Notes under the pieces: model-generated
The model's input: only the letters and a program-made list of their open reading frames with translations
What the model was told of the DNA's origin: nothing
The model's database searches: none
Part shown: positions 24,820 to 34,109 of the stretch, piece by piece
How positions within the stretch are numbered: the first letter of the stretch is position 1
Layout: each line of letters opens with the position of its first letter
NCBI GenBank assembly: GCA_004297775.1
Contig: SCUE01000012.1
Location: 1-64,000, forward strand
Source: Chloroflexota bacterium
Lineage (GTDB): Bacteria; Chloroflexota; UBA6077; FW602-bin22
Length of the DNA stretch: 64,000 nucleotides
Direction: 5' to 3'
Program-made: the position numbers and the translations under genes

Positions 24820-26277
24820 ATGTTGACGGCGACGATCTTTCTCCCGGCGCTCGGTGCACTCATCGTGTCGTTGTTGCCACGCGACAACGCGCGACTGATC
24901 CGCCAGGTGGCGGTGGCGTTCACCTCGCTGGCGTTTATCGTCTCGCTTGCGCTCTGGTTCGGTTTCGATCGGCACCACGTCGGCATCCAATTCGGCGAAC
25001 GCATGCCGTGGATACCGAGCCTCGGCATCCAGTATTTCGTCGGCATCGACGGGCTGTCATTGCCGATGGTTGTCCTGACGACGCTCCTGACGATGCTGGC
25101 GGTGATCGCTTCACTCCACATCGACCTTCGGCCGAAGGAGTACTTCGCGCTGTTGCTGATCCTGGAGACCGGTGTCCTGGGCGTCTTCTCGTCGCTCGAT
25201 ATGTTCCTCTTCTTCCTCTTCTGGGAGGTCGAGTTGATCCCGATGTATCTCCTGATCGGGATCTGGGGCGGCGCGCGGCGCGAATATGCCGCGATCAAGT
25301 TCGTCATCTATACGCTGGCTGGCTCGGCACTCATGCTGGTGGGCATTCTGGCGCTCTACTTCAATTCGCCAGCTCCGCACACGTTCGACATGATCGCGCT
25401 CGGCGCGATGACGTGGTCGCCCGTGTTCCAGGCGGCGGTGTTCCTCTTCCTGTTCTTCGGCTTCGCCGTCAAGCTGCCAATGGTTCCATTCCACACTTGG
25501 CTTCCGGATGCGCACGTCGAAGCACCAACCGCCGTGTCCGTTCTCCTGGCCGGCGTGCTCTTGAAGATGGGCGGCTACGGCATCCTTCGGCTCTGCATCT
25601 CGATCTTGCCGGACGCGGCGCGCGAATACGCTCCGTGGATCGGCGTCTTCGCCGTAATCAACGTCTTGTACGGGGCGCTGGTCGTCCTGGCGCAGCGCGA
25701 TCTCAAGGCGATCGTCGCGTACTCCAGCGTCAGTCAGATGGGGTACGTCTTGCTCGGCTACGCCGGGCTGAACATGATCAGCCTGACCGGGGCATCGATT
25801 CAGCTCTTCAGCCATGGGTTGATTTCAGGACTACTGTTCTTTCTCGTCGGCTCCATCTACGAGAAGACTCACACGCGTCAGGTCGCCGAGATGCGCGGGC
25901 TGGCGCCCCGAATGCCGATTCTGGCCGCGGTATTCTCGATTGCCGGTCTGGCGACGCTCGGACTACCGGGTATGAGCGGCTTCGTCGCCGAGTTCGTGAC
26001 CTTCACCGGCGCATTCCGGGTCCAGCCGGTCCTGACGATACTGTGCGTCTTCGGCATCGTCCTGAGCGCCGGCTACATGCTCTGGACTATCCGGCGTGTG
26101 TTCTTCGGTCCGCTCGACGGCAAGTACCTGACGCTGGGTGACGCGCGCGGCGCCGAACTGGTGCCTCTCTTCGCCCTCGTCGGTCTGATCATCCTGTTCG
26201 GCAGCGTGCCGTCACTTCTCGTCGACGTCATCGAACCGGGGACGACCGCCTTGGCGGCACGTTTGGGTGGCTCGTGA
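24820..26277 (+). CDS. nuoM: NADH-quinone oxidoreductase subunit M
   Basis: A 485-residue antiporter-like subunit from ATG 24820. Motifs: FFLFWEVELIPMYLLIGIWG (Glu), KLPMVPFHTWLPDAHVEAPT with the preceding Lys, VSVLLAGVLLKMGGYGILR and SHGLISGLLFFLVGSIYEKT. It has 14 transmembrane helices as in the family. It ends in a GTGA overlap with nuoN. Confidence 0.97.
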   Translation: MLTATIFLPALGALIVSLLPRDNARLIRQVAVAFTSLAFIVSLALWFGFDRHHVGIQFGERMPWIPSLGIQYFVGIDGLSLPMVVLTTLLTMLAVIASLHIDLRPKEYFALLLILETGVLGVFSSLDMFLFFLFWEVELIPMYLLIGIWGGARREYAAIKFVIYTLAGSALMLVGILALYFNSPAPHTFDMIALGAMTWSPVFQAAVFLFLFFGFAVKLPMVPFHTWLPDAHVEAPTAVSVLLAGVLLKMGGYGILRLCISILPDAAREYAPWIGVFAVINVLYGALVVLAQRDLKAIVAYSSVSQMGYVLLGYAGLNMISLTGASIQLFSHGLISGLLFFLVGSIYEKTHTRQVAEMRGLAPRMPILAAVFSIAGLATLGLPGMSGFVAEFVTFTGAFRVQPVLTILCVFGIVLSAGYMLWTIRRVFFGPLDGKYLTLGDARGAELVPLFALVGLIILFGSVPSLLVDVIEPGTTALAARLGGS

Positions 26278-27707
26278 ATCCGCAGATCAACCTGATCCAC
26301 GTTCTTCCTGAAACCCTCGTCCTGGCGGTGGCCATCATCGTCATCATCGGTGACATCTGGTCGCGGCGGCGGGACACGCGCGTGAACCTGGCCTACATTG
26401 CGATCATCGGGCTCGGCGCGCCGTTGCTGGCGCTGGGACCGCTCGTCGGTCGGAACGAGGTTTCGTACTACGGCACCTACGTCATCGATCCGATGGCGGT
26501 GTTCTTCAAAGCGCTCTTCATTCTGGCGGCCGGCGTGACGTTGCTGCTGTCGGTCGACTACGTGCGGGACCGCGGTATCGCGCCTGGCGAGTACTACGCC
26601 ACAATGCTCTTCGCCACGTTCGGATTCATGTTCCTGGCGAGCAGCCGCGAGCTGATCACCGCTTACGTGTCGCTGGAGATGGCGAGCATCTCGCTCTACG
26701 TCCTGGTCGGAATCATGAAGACCGATCAGCGGGCGGCCGAGGCGGCGTTGAAATATCTGCTGATGGGCGCGATGTCCTCGGCGGCGTTCCTCTATGGCAT
26801 GGTGCTTCTCTACGGTGCGACTGGCACGACAATTCTTCCGCAGATTTCGACCAAGATCGCGGATGGCGGACCGCTCGCATCGGTGGCGATCGCGCTCATC
26901 GTCGCTGGCATCGGTTTCAAGATCGCGGTTGTGCCGTTCCATCTCTGGGTCCCTGATGTCTACGAGGGCGCGGCGACTCCTACGACGGCGTTTCTGTCGG
27001 TCGCCTCGAAGGCGGCCGGATTTGCTTTGGCCGTGCGCGTGTTCGGACAGGGCCTTGCGTCCCTGACCGACGTTTGGGCGCCGCTTCTGGCTGTCCTCGC
27101 GGCCATCACGATGACGGTTGGTAACGTCGCCGCGCTGCGTCAGACGAACGTGAAGCGTATGCTCGGCTACTCGTCAATCGGGCAAGCCGGGTACGTCTTG
27201 ATGGCGTTGGCGGCTTTTTCACCCGAGACGGCGTCTGGTCTGATGTACTTCCTGCTCGCCTACGTGCTAACGAATCTCGGCGCGTTCGCCGGAATCGTCG
27301 CAATCGGCAACGCGGTGCGATCCGATGATCTCGCGGCGTATCGAGGCCTGTCGCGTCGGGCTGGGTGGCTCAGCCTTTTCACGACGCTTTGCTTCCTCTC
27401 CCTGATCGGCATGCCGCCGATGGGCGGGTTCGTCTCCAAGTTCTACCTATTCCTGACCGTCTTCCAGCAGGGAATGGTCTGGCTCGTGTTGATCGCAGTG
27501 CTCAATACGGCAATCGCGGCCTACTACTACATCAAGGTCATTCGCGCGATGTACTTCGCCGCTCCCCTGAACGACGCGCCGATTGCGACGGCCGGATCGA
27601 CCCAGGCCGCGTTGTGGTTCGCGACGGTCGCGACGATTCTGGTCGGCATCGTCGCGGCGCCGTTCATCCAGTTCACCGACGCGGCCGGCCGGGCGCTCTT
27701 CCGATAG
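26274..27707 (+). CDS. nuoN: NADH-quinone oxidoreductase subunit N
   Basis: A 477-residue antiporter-like subunit from GTG 26274, overlapping nuoM. Motifs: AYVSLEMASISLYVLVGIMK, KIAVVPFHLWVPDVYEGAAT and SIGQAGYVLMALAAFSP. It is the last gene of the operon; no nuoE, nuoF or nuoG follows. The convergent VanW-family gene ends 75 bp downstream, and I see no strong terminator hairpin in that gap. Confidence 0.97.
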   Translation: MNPQINLIHVLPETLVLAVAIIVIIGDIWSRRRDTRVNLAYIAIIGLGAPLLALGPLVGRNEVSYYGTYVIDPMAVFFKALFILAAGVTLLLSVDYVRDRGIAPGEYYATMLFATFGFMFLASSRELITAYVSLEMASISLYVLVGIMKTDQRAAEAALKYLLMGAMSSAAFLYGMVLLYGATGTTILPQISTKIADGGPLASVAIALIVAGIGFKIAVVPFHLWVPDVYEGAATPTTAFLSVASKAAGFALAVRVFGQGLASLTDVWAPLLAVLAAITMTVGNVAALRQTNVKRMLGYSSIGQAGYVLMALAAFSPETASGLMYFLLAYVLTNLGAFAGIVAIGNAVRSDDLAAYRGLSRRAGWLSLFTTLCFLSLIGMPPMGGFVSKFYLFLTVFQQGMVWLVLIAVLNTAIAAYYYIKVIRAMYFAAPLNDAPIATAGSTQAALWFATVATILVGIVAAPFIQFTDAAGRALFR

Positions 27708-27781
27708 ACGCGCTCGCGAACCGGCGGTGACCGATGTGACAACCGTCGCGCCGCCCGAATAGCCGTTCGAACTCCGGGTTC

Positions 27782-29824
27782 CTACGGACGCGCGACGGCA
27801 GGTCGCGCAGTCGCGGTTCGGGTGGCGGGTGGTCTTGGCGTCGTGCTCGATCGCGGGAATGGTGATGACACGCGGGTCGCGGTGACGGTTCGAGGCGGCG
27901 GCTTCGGCGTCGCGACGAGCGTGGGTATCGGCGTCAACAGGGACTGCGCATCGGCGGTTCCTCGCGCCGCGATGCGCGCTGGTCGGTCGTCCGTCATACC
28001 TTCGTCGGTGGCGGTCGACTGATCACTTCCACGAGCGACGACGTTTCGCGACGGGGCGTAGGTCGAGGTGAACCGCGTTTCGGCGATGACACGCCCGCCG
28101 CGAAGGAGCGTTCGCGTCAGCGCGACATCGAAGCCGTCCTCGGCTCGCTCGACCCAGAATGTGGCGCCACGGGGGATCGTCGTATCGTCGTGGAAGCGCG
28201 TCTCGGTTCCAGTTCGGATCACGCGCTCGATTCGCGGTTCGGTGACGCGCACCTGCCAGTCGGGCCGATGTCCCCACAACCGAACCCGGACGCGCGTGTC
28301 GTCGGCGACCACGCTGATCAGGACTGGCTCGGCCGACGTATTGCGCCACGCGAAATCGACCGCGCCAATCTGGCGTCCCTCCCGGTCGTAAACCTGATCG
28401 ACCGCCGCGTCCAGACCCTTGAGTCCGCGTGGCTTTGTTCCGTATCGCGAAATCCAGTAGGCGTGAGGCGACCGCTCCGCGATCGCGAAGCCCGACCAGA
28501 AGATCGCCTGAAAGAGCGTCGTGGCGACCTGGCTGATGCCGGCACGATCGGTTGGCATCGCGCTGTTCCCGTCGCCTTCGGTCCGACGGCCCGGCACCGG
28601 CCGGTACCCGGAACGCTCGCTGATGTCGCCGACGGCGCGGAGGAACGAGAACGTGTCGCCCGGCGCGACGATGATGCCATCGAAGCGCGACGCCGCAAGC
28701 GCAACGTTGAACGCTCGATTCGGCGTCGATTCGACGATAGTGGTCGTCACATCCTCGATCAGATCGGGGAACGTCGCGATCGACACGCGCGACTCGCCGA
28801 ATGCGCGGGTGACGCTATCGATCGTGAGTTGCGCCACGCGCTGGTCGCCGCGAATCGCGTCTCGGACGCGTCGCATCGACGCCGCGACATCGACGCGCGC
28901 ACCGTCGCGACCGGGGTCGATGATTGAAAGCCGCGTGTCATCGCGTCGATAGCGGGGTTCACGGGGTTCCGTGTCGATCTCGCGTGCGATCGCCTCGAGT
29001 CGGGCGCGAAGCCGTTCCTCGTGGATTTCGACTCGATAGTTCGGTGGATTCGTGCCGCTCGAATGCAGAAGAACGAGGTCGACGAGTTCCGTCGGCGAGA
29101 TCTCCCAACGACGAGCCGTGCCACCAACCGGCGCCTCGATGGCCACGCTCGACCCGATCGCCTGTCGCGCCTCATCGCGAATCGACGCGAGATCGCGCTC
29201 GTCGAGGGCGGCCGGTATTTCTTCGATCGCCAACTCGATCGTCTCGGCGCTCATCTCGCGAATCGCCCCGGCGATCGCGGCCGCGCTTCGAGAAACATCC
29301 AGCCGACGACCGGGGATGGATGGAAGAATCACGACTCCGACGTCCGGTTGAAGCGCCAGTTCGGCGCGCGTGGCGGCCGATTCGACGAGCGGCGCGGCGG
29401 CGCGCAGCCATCGCTGGATGCGCGCATCGTCGATCGCGATTACGGGTTCCGGCACGCCGACACCGGCCCGCAGGCTGATGATCTGCCGCTGCATGCGTTC
29501 GAGGAAGGGTGCGCCGCGCCCGAACGAGAACGCCGCGTCGAGCGATGGTCCAACATCTGCCCGCGCGCCGAGGTCGCGCGGCGCGACGCGCCATTCCCGA
29601 CCTCCGTGGTGGATCCGCAGCGGCGCGGCCAGGTATCGATCGTACGCCGCGGACAGCGTGCGCGTCGCCGAGTCTCGACTGAGTCCGCCGACGTCCACAC
29701 CGCCGATGTGGACGCCAGGGTAGACGCGATTGTCATACAGGCGACCGAACGCGGCGCCGCCAGCGGCAACGCCTCCGACTGCGACGCAGAGTACGAGGAA
29801 GGCGACTCCGACGGCCCATCGCAC
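27782..29824 (-). CDS. VanW family exported protein
   Basis: A 680-residue protein from GTG 29824. It has an N-terminal hydrophobic anchor (VGVAFLVLCVAVGGVAAGGA), then two peptidoglycan-binding_4-like regions (about residues 33-290, e.g. GVHIGGVDVGGLSRDSATRT), and the VanW domain at about 330-470 (NRAFNVALAASRFDGIIVAP, GDTFSFLRAVGDISERSGY, ISQVATTLFQAIFWSGF, PHAYWISRYG). A G5-like beta region and a Pro/Thr-rich tail close the protein. The usual Cys in the (G)xCQVxTTLF block is Ser here. Located outside the membrane and probably cell-wall associated. The molecular role of VanW is not established. Confidence 0.88.
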   Translation of the reverse strand: MRWAVGVAFLVLCVAVGGVAAGGAAFGRLYDNRVYPGVHIGGVDVGGLSRDSATRTLSAAYDRYLAAPLRIHHGGREWRVAPRDLGARADVGPSLDAAFSFGRGAPFLERMQRQIISLRAGVGVPEPVIAIDDARIQRWLRAAAPLVESAATRAELALQPDVGVVILPSIPGRRLDVSRSAAAIAGAIREMSAETIELAIEEIPAALDERDLASIRDEARQAIGSSVAIEAPVGGTARRWEISPTELVDLVLLHSSGTNPPNYRVEIHEERLRARLEAIAREIDTEPREPRYRRDDTRLSIIDPGRDGARVDVAASMRRVRDAIRGDQRVAQLTIDSVTRAFGESRVSIATFPDLIEDVTTTIVESTPNRAFNVALAASRFDGIIVAPGDTFSFLRAVGDISERSGYRPVPGRRTEGDGNSAMPTDRAGISQVATTLFQAIFWSGFAIAERSPHAYWISRYGTKPRGLKGLDAAVDQVYDREGRQIGAVDFAWRNTSAEPVLISVVADDTRVRVRLWGHRPDWQVRVTEPRIERVIRTGTETRFHDDTTIPRGATFWVERAEDGFDVALTRTLLRGGRVIAETRFTSTYAPSRNVVARGSDQSTATDEGMTDDRPARIAARGTADAQSLLTPIPTLVATPKPPPRTVTATRVSSPFPRSSTTPRPPATRTATARPAVARP

Positions 29825-29890
29825 GGCGGAAGTATCGGGCGACTTGACAGAAAACGATCATTAGAACCCGATGTCACATGGTGTGTCGCC

Positions 29891-29896
29891 TACAAT
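29891..29896 (+). promoter_or_regulatory. -10 hexamer TACAAT before prfA
   Basis: TACAAT ends 7 nt before the GTG at 29904, again leaderless-type spacing. A TTGACA at 29844-29849 is too far away to be its -35 box. Confidence 0.45.
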
Positions 29897-29903
29897 CGAA
29901 TGC

Positions 29904-30992
29904 GTGGACCTAACTGCGCGCGCCCGTTCGATCGTCGTCAGGCATGATGCGCTGACGGCGGATATGGCGACACCCGAAGTCATCAACGACCTGGCGAGGC
30001 TGCAGTCGATCGCGCGCGAGCAGGCGTCGATCGAAGATGTCGTGAATCTGGCCCGCCGATGGCTCGAGATCGACAAAGGGCTTGGTGAGGCGCGAACCCT
30101 GTTCGCCGAGAGCGGCAGCGATCGCGAGATGGAAGCCCTGGCGAAGGACGAGATTACTGCTCTCGAATCGCAACAGGCAACCCTGCGGGATCGACTCCTC
30201 GACGAACTCGCGCCCCGCGATCCGAACGACGAGAAGAATGTGGTCGTCGAGATTCGGTCCGCCGCTGGCGGTGACGAGGCGGCGCTCTTCGCGGCCGATC
30301 TCTACCGAATGTACACTCGCTACGCCGAACGGCGTGGGTGGGCGGTCGATCTCGTCGATCTCCATGAGATCGGCATCGGTGGAATCAAGGAAGTCGTCTT
30401 CGAGATTCGTGGTCGAGGGGCGTTCTCGCGCCTCAAGTATGAGAGCGGCGTTCACCGGGTTCAGCGGGTCCCCGCCACCGAGGCCCAGGGCCGTATCCAT
30501 ACCTCGACCGCGACCGTGGCGGTTCTACCCGAGGTCGAAGAGATCGACGTCCCGATCAACTCGGAGGATCTACGCATCGACATCTTCCGGGCCGGCGGCG
30601 CTGGCGGCCAGAATGTGAACAAAGTCGAATCCGCGGTGCGGCTGACGCATTTGCCAAGCGGTATTGTGGTGCAGTGTCAGGACGAGCGGTCGCAGTTGCA
30701 GAACCGCGCCAAGGCGATGGCGGTGCTCCGCGCCCGCTTGTACGACATGGAGCAGCGGAAACGCGCGACAGAAATGAGCGATACGCGCCGCGGCCAGGTC
30801 GGATCTGGCGATCGCAGCGAGAAGATTCGCACCTACAACTTCCCCGAGGATCGCATCACGGACCATCGCATCGGGCTGAAGGTGCATCAGGTTCCGCGCG
30901 TCCTGGAAGGCGAGATCGAAATGCTCATTGAGGGGCTGATCGCGGCCGACCGCGCTGGCTCGGATCAGATCGGCCACGACCGAGCGGCCTAA
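29904..30992 (+). CDS. prfA: peptide chain release factor 1
   Basis: 362 residues from GTG 29904, the start that gives the standard RF1 length; an ATG at 29871 would add 11 residues and lie upstream of the likely promoter. It holds the stop-codon recognition PxT element ([14 protein letters not shown]) and the GGQ peptidyl-hydrolysis motif ([19 protein letters not shown]). The RF1-type C-terminus ([14 protein letters not shown], here [16 protein letters not shown]) is complete. It terminates at UAA/UAG. Followed by prmC, which methylates this GGQ Gln, a common pairing. Confidence 0.97.
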   Translation: MDLTARARSIVVRHDALTADMATPEVINDLARLQSIAREQASIEDVVNLARRWLEIDKGLGEARTLFAESGSDREMEALAKDEITALESQQATLRDRLLDELAPRDPNDEKNVVVEIRSAAGGDEAALFAADLYRMYTRYAERRGWAVDLVDLHEIGIGGIKEVVFEIRGRGAFSRLKYESGVHRVQRVPATEAQGRIHTSTATVAVLPEVEEIDVPINSEDLRIDIFRAGGAGGQNVNKVESAVRLTHLPSGIVVQCQDERSQLQNRAKAMAVLRARLYDMEQRKRATEMSDTRRGQVGSGDRSEKIRTYNFPEDRITDHRIGLKVHQVPRVLEGEIEMLIEGLIAADRAGSDQIGHDRAA

Positions 30993-31029
30993 CCCATCTG
31001 AACCTCGACGCGACGCTGCCGATACTCAG

Positions 31030-31908
31030 ATGAATGGCGACGTGGCAGATGATATGACGGTCGGTGTGCTGTTACGTGCCGCGACCGCCTGGTTGCGTGG
31101 GCAGGGTGACGACGAGGCGCGCCTCGATGTCGAATTACTGCTCGCGCGGACCCTCGAGATCGATCGCGCCGGTGTTTACGCCCATCTGACCGATCCCCTT
31201 CCGAAGCCGCGCCGGACGGAGTTCGAAGCGCTGCTCGCCCGTCACGCGAACGGTGAGCCGATCGCCTACATCCTCGGCGTGCGCGAGTTCTATGGCCTGA
31301 CATTCGTCGTGCGGCCGGGTGTCCTCATACCACGGCCAGAAACCGAGTTGCTCGTCGAGGAGACGATCGCATTCGCGCGCCAACGTGGACTCGCGCAACC
31401 GAGGATCATCGAAGTGGGGACTGGCAGCGGGGCCGTCGCGATCGCGCTTGCCCACGCGCTACCGGCCGCCATCATTTCGGCAGTCGAAATCGACGAGGCA
31501 GCCGTTCAAATCGCCCGGGAGAATGTCGTGCGACACCACGTCGGCGACCGGGTCACGATTCGGCGCGGCGACCTGCTTCACGGGATCGGCGGCGACTGGG
31601 ATGCTGTGATCGGAAACCTGCCGTACATCCCGAGCCAGGCGGTCGATGCGCTCGACCGCGGCGTACGCGATTGGGAGCCGCGCATCGCCCTCGACGGTGG
31701 CGACGACGGGCTGTCGCCTCATCGCCGGTTACTCGCCCAGGCGCCGAGCCACCTGGCGGCTGGCGGTATGGTGATGCTCGAAGTCGCGGACGACCGCGGT
31801 CCGCTGGCGCGTGAGGTCTTTCGAAGTGCCCTGCCGGGCGCCACGATCGATCTGCTCCAGGATGTGTTTGGTCGCGACCGGGCCGTTCGCGCTATCCTGG
31901 CTGCCTGA
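31030..31908 (+). CDS. prmC: release factor glutamine N5-methyltransferase
   Basis: A 292-residue protein from ATG 31030 (ATG 31054 is an alternative). The N-terminal helical domain includes RLDVELLLARTLEIDR and YILGVREFYGLTFVVRPGVL followed by IPRPETELLVEE. The SAM site is IIEVGTGSGAVAIALAHALP. The catalytic motif, usually NPPY, reads NLPYIPS here (about residue 198); the Asn and the PY pair are kept. It methylates the Gln of the GGQ motif in RF1, whose gene lies 37 bp upstream. Confidence 0.95.
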   Translation: MNGDVADDMTVGVLLRAATAWLRGQGDDEARLDVELLLARTLEIDRAGVYAHLTDPLPKPRRTEFEALLARHANGEPIAYILGVREFYGLTFVVRPGVLIPRPETELLVEETIAFARQRGLAQPRIIEVGTGSGAVAIALAHALPAAIISAVEIDEAAVQIARENVVRHHVGDRVTIRRGDLLHGIGGDWDAVIGNLPYIPSQAVDALDRGVRDWEPRIALDGGDDGLSPHRRLLAQAPSHLAAGGMVMLEVADDRGPLAREVFRSALPGATIDLLQDVFGRDRAVRAILAA

Positions 31909-31917
31909 GGTGTGGCC

Positions 31918-32367
31918 ATGATTGCGATTGGCGCGGACCACGCGGGTGTGCGGTTGAAGGCCGAGATCGCGGAATACCTGCGCTCCCGCGGCATCGCGGT
32001 CGAGGATGTCGGGACGTTCGACGAGACATCGACCGACTACCCGGACTATGCCGAGAAGGTCGGGCGACTGGTCGTTGACGGGGTCGCCGATCGCGGTATC
32101 CTGATCTGCGGCACGGGAATCGGGGTTTCGATTTCGGCGAACAAGATCGCCGGCATTCGCGCGGCGCTCTGCTCGGAGACATTCTCGGCCCGGATGAGCC
32201 GCGAACACAATGACGCCAATGTCCTCTGCCTGGGCGCGCGCGTCGTTGGCGGCGGCGTCGCGCTCGATATCGTCGGATCGTGGCTCGAAGCGGCATTTGC
32301 GGGCGGGCGACACCAGCGACGCGTCGACAAGATCGGGGCTCTGGAGCGCGGCGCGCTCGCGCGATAG
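31918..32367 (+). CDS. rpiB: ribose-5-phosphate isomerase B
   Basis: 149 residues from ATG 31918 with GAGGTG at 31907-31912 as ribosome binding site; GTG 31912 would add two residues. Family blocks: MIAIGADHAGVRLKAEIAEY, DVGTFDETSTDYPDYAEKV, ILICGTGIGVSISANKIAGI (Cys and Thr of the active site) and REHNDANVLCLGARV. It interconverts ribose 5-phosphate and ribulose 5-phosphate in the pentose phosphate pathway. It is separated by 9 nt from prmC and followed after 1 nt by holB. Confidence 0.96.
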   Translation: MIAIGADHAGVRLKAEIAEYLRSRGIAVEDVGTFDETSTDYPDYAEKVGRLVVDGVADRGILICGTGIGVSISANKIAGIRAALCSETFSARMSREHNDANVLCLGARVVGGGVALDIVGSWLEAAFAGGRHQRRVDKIGALERGALAR

Positions 32368-32368
32368 C

Positions 32369-33391
32369 GTGTTCGCCGACATCGTCGGCCATTCGCGCGC
32401 GCTCGATCTCCTGGCGCGCGCGGTCACGCACGGTCCGGCGCACGCATACCTGTTTTCCGGACCGGCGTCCGTTGGCAAGCGCAGCATCGCGGAACTGTTC
32501 GCGCGGACTCTGGATTGCTCGGATCGGCGCGCCGATGGATCGGCCTGCGGCGGCTGTCGATCGTGTCGCTTGGCGGCCTCGGGCGGCCACCCGGACATTC
32601 GGCTGATCGACCGTTCGTTCGGCGCCGATGAAAGGCGCAGTCGTCCACCGAAAGAGATTCCGATCGAGGCCGTCCGTTCCATCCAGCGTGACGCTTCGTT
32701 GAGCCCGAGCATGGGGCCATGGAAGGTCTACGTCATCGATGGGGCGGACCATCTGTCCGGACCGGGCGCCGACGCGCTGTTGAAGCTCCTGGAAGAGCCA
32801 CCCAGCCCGGTCATTATCATCTTGGTCTGCGTTGACGCGGGGACGCTGCCGGCGACGGTCGTGTCGCGATGCCAGATGGCGCGATTTGGCCCGGTGCGAG
32901 TGGATGACATCGAGCGGTTCCTGGTCGCTCGGCACGGAATCGCGTTCGATCAAGCCGCGACACTTGCCCGGCTGGCCGATGGCGCCCCGGGCATGGCCCT
33001 CGCGCTTTCGACCGGGCGGCCGGGCGCGAAGGCGCCGCCGAGCGGCATCGCCGAGGCGGTCGAACTCGACGCGGCATCGTTGGTCGACCGACTGAGATCC
33101 GCCGAGAAGATCGCGGCCGACCACATCCGCGATCGAGCGCGCACCGAGGAGCGGCTGCGGTGGCTCAGCCTCTGGTGGCGCGATGTGTTGTTCGCGTGCT
33201 GCGGTTGTCGCGAACTGATCGTGAACGTCGATCGCGCTACGGCCCTGGACGCGCGCGCGGCAACGATCTCAATTGCTGATGCGCGAGATGCGCTCAGGGC
33301 GATTGATGAGACGCTCGCCCAGATCAACGACAACGTTCAGACGCGGCTCGCCCTGGAATTGTTGATGATGCGGCTTCCGCCGGCCGCCTGA
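32369..33391 (+). CDS. holB: DNA polymerase III subunit delta-prime
   Basis: A 340-residue clamp-loader ATPase-like protein from GTG 32369, 1 nt after rpiB. VFADIVGHSRALDLLARAV and the P-loop variant FSGPASVGKRSIAELFA are at the N-terminus. A zinc-finger-like CGGCRSC (with a further Cys before it) lies near residue 60. Sensor regions include KVYVIDGADHLSGPGADALL followed by KLLEEPPSPVIIIL, and the SRC motif in VVSRCQMARF. The C-terminal collar domain is present. The P-loop is G-P-x-S-V-G-K-R, lacking the TT. It is possible that this gene is a second dnaX-like paralogue, but delta-prime fits best. Confidence 0.9.
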   Translation: MFADIVGHSRALDLLARAVTHGPAHAYLFSGPASVGKRSIAELFARTLDCSDRRADGSACGGCRSCRLAASGGHPDIRLIDRSFGADERRSRPPKEIPIEAVRSIQRDASLSPSMGPWKVYVIDGADHLSGPGADALLKLLEEPPSPVIIILVCVDAGTLPATVVSRCQMARFGPVRVDDIERFLVARHGIAFDQAATLARLADGAPGMALALSTGRPGAKAPPSGIAEAVELDAASLVDRLRSAEKIAADHIRDRARTEERLRWLSLWWRDVLFACCGCRELIVNVDRATALDARAATISIADARDALRAIDETLAQINDNVQTRLALELLMMRLPPAA

Positions 33392-33395
33392 TAGA

Positions 33396-34106
33396 TCAGC
33401 GGCGACCGAACCAGAGTCCAATCGGGCCCACGGTGGCGAGCGCGGCCGCGGCGATGACGAGAGGCCAGGGGATCCGCGCGTCGGGCAGGCCAGCCAGCGC
33501 GCCGGAGAATGTCCGGCCAGCCCGATCGACGATTCCCACGGCCGTGGGCGTCGGGCGACGCGGAGCGTAACCGAGTGACGCAGGCTTCGGCGCCACTGCC
33601 TGGACGGCGGGGAGAGAATCCGTTGGGGGTTTGACCGGCGCGGCCGCTCCGACAGCCAACGGAGCCGGCGCGGCTGCCGCTTCTCGCGGTATCGACGCCG
33701 GCCGGGCTGGCGCTGGCTGGAACGATCCGGCTCGCGTTGCCAACGACATGTCGCGCACCGGAAGCGGCGCGGCGAGATTGACCGCCGTCGCGACGATCGC
33801 GAGCGCGGCCAGCGACGCGCTGGCAAGGCGCAACGACGGTAGAAAGGTCGACCAGAAATCGGCCTGGACCGCCGCGATCGGAGCGGTCACGGCGAACGAT
33901 CGTGGCGCCGCAACCGAGGGCAGCCGCCGAAGAGCCACGATCGCGACGCGCAGATCCTCGGCTTTGTGACGGCAGGAAGCGCATGCTGCGAGATGGCGTT
34001 CGATCGCCTCTCGGGCCGAACCTGTCAGGTGGCCATCGACATAGGCGCCTAGTTCATCGCGTAGGCGCTCGTGGCGCGAACGGAACAGACGATTCAACGG
34101 TCCCAT
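33396..34106 (-). CDS. zinc-finger anti-sigma factor, membrane-anchored
   Basis: A 236-residue protein from ATG 34106. It has an N-terminal zf-HC2 domain (LRDELGAYVDGHLTGSAREA then IERHLAACASC, the H-x3-C-x2-C zinc motif) and a hydrophobic region near residues 88-112 (LRLASASLAALAIVATAV). A long Pro/Ala-rich extracytoplasmic or linker part follows, and a second hydrophobic helix at the C-terminus (PWPLVIAAAALATVGPIGLW). It should sequester the ECF sigma factor whose gene overlaps its start region (3 bp apart) until a signal releases it. Confidence 0.85.
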   Translation of the reverse strand: MGPLNRLFRSRHERLRDELGAYVDGHLTGSAREAIERHLAACASCRHKAEDLRVAIVALRRLPSVAAPRSFAVTAPIAAVQADFWSTFLPSLRLASASLAALAIVATAVNLAAPLPVRDMSLATRAGSFQPAPARPASIPREAAAAPAPLAVGAAAPVKPPTDSLPAVQAVAPKPASLGYAPRRPTPTAVGIVDRAGRTFSGALAGLPDARIPWPLVIAAAALATVGPIGLWFGRR

Positions 34107-34109
34107 CGA

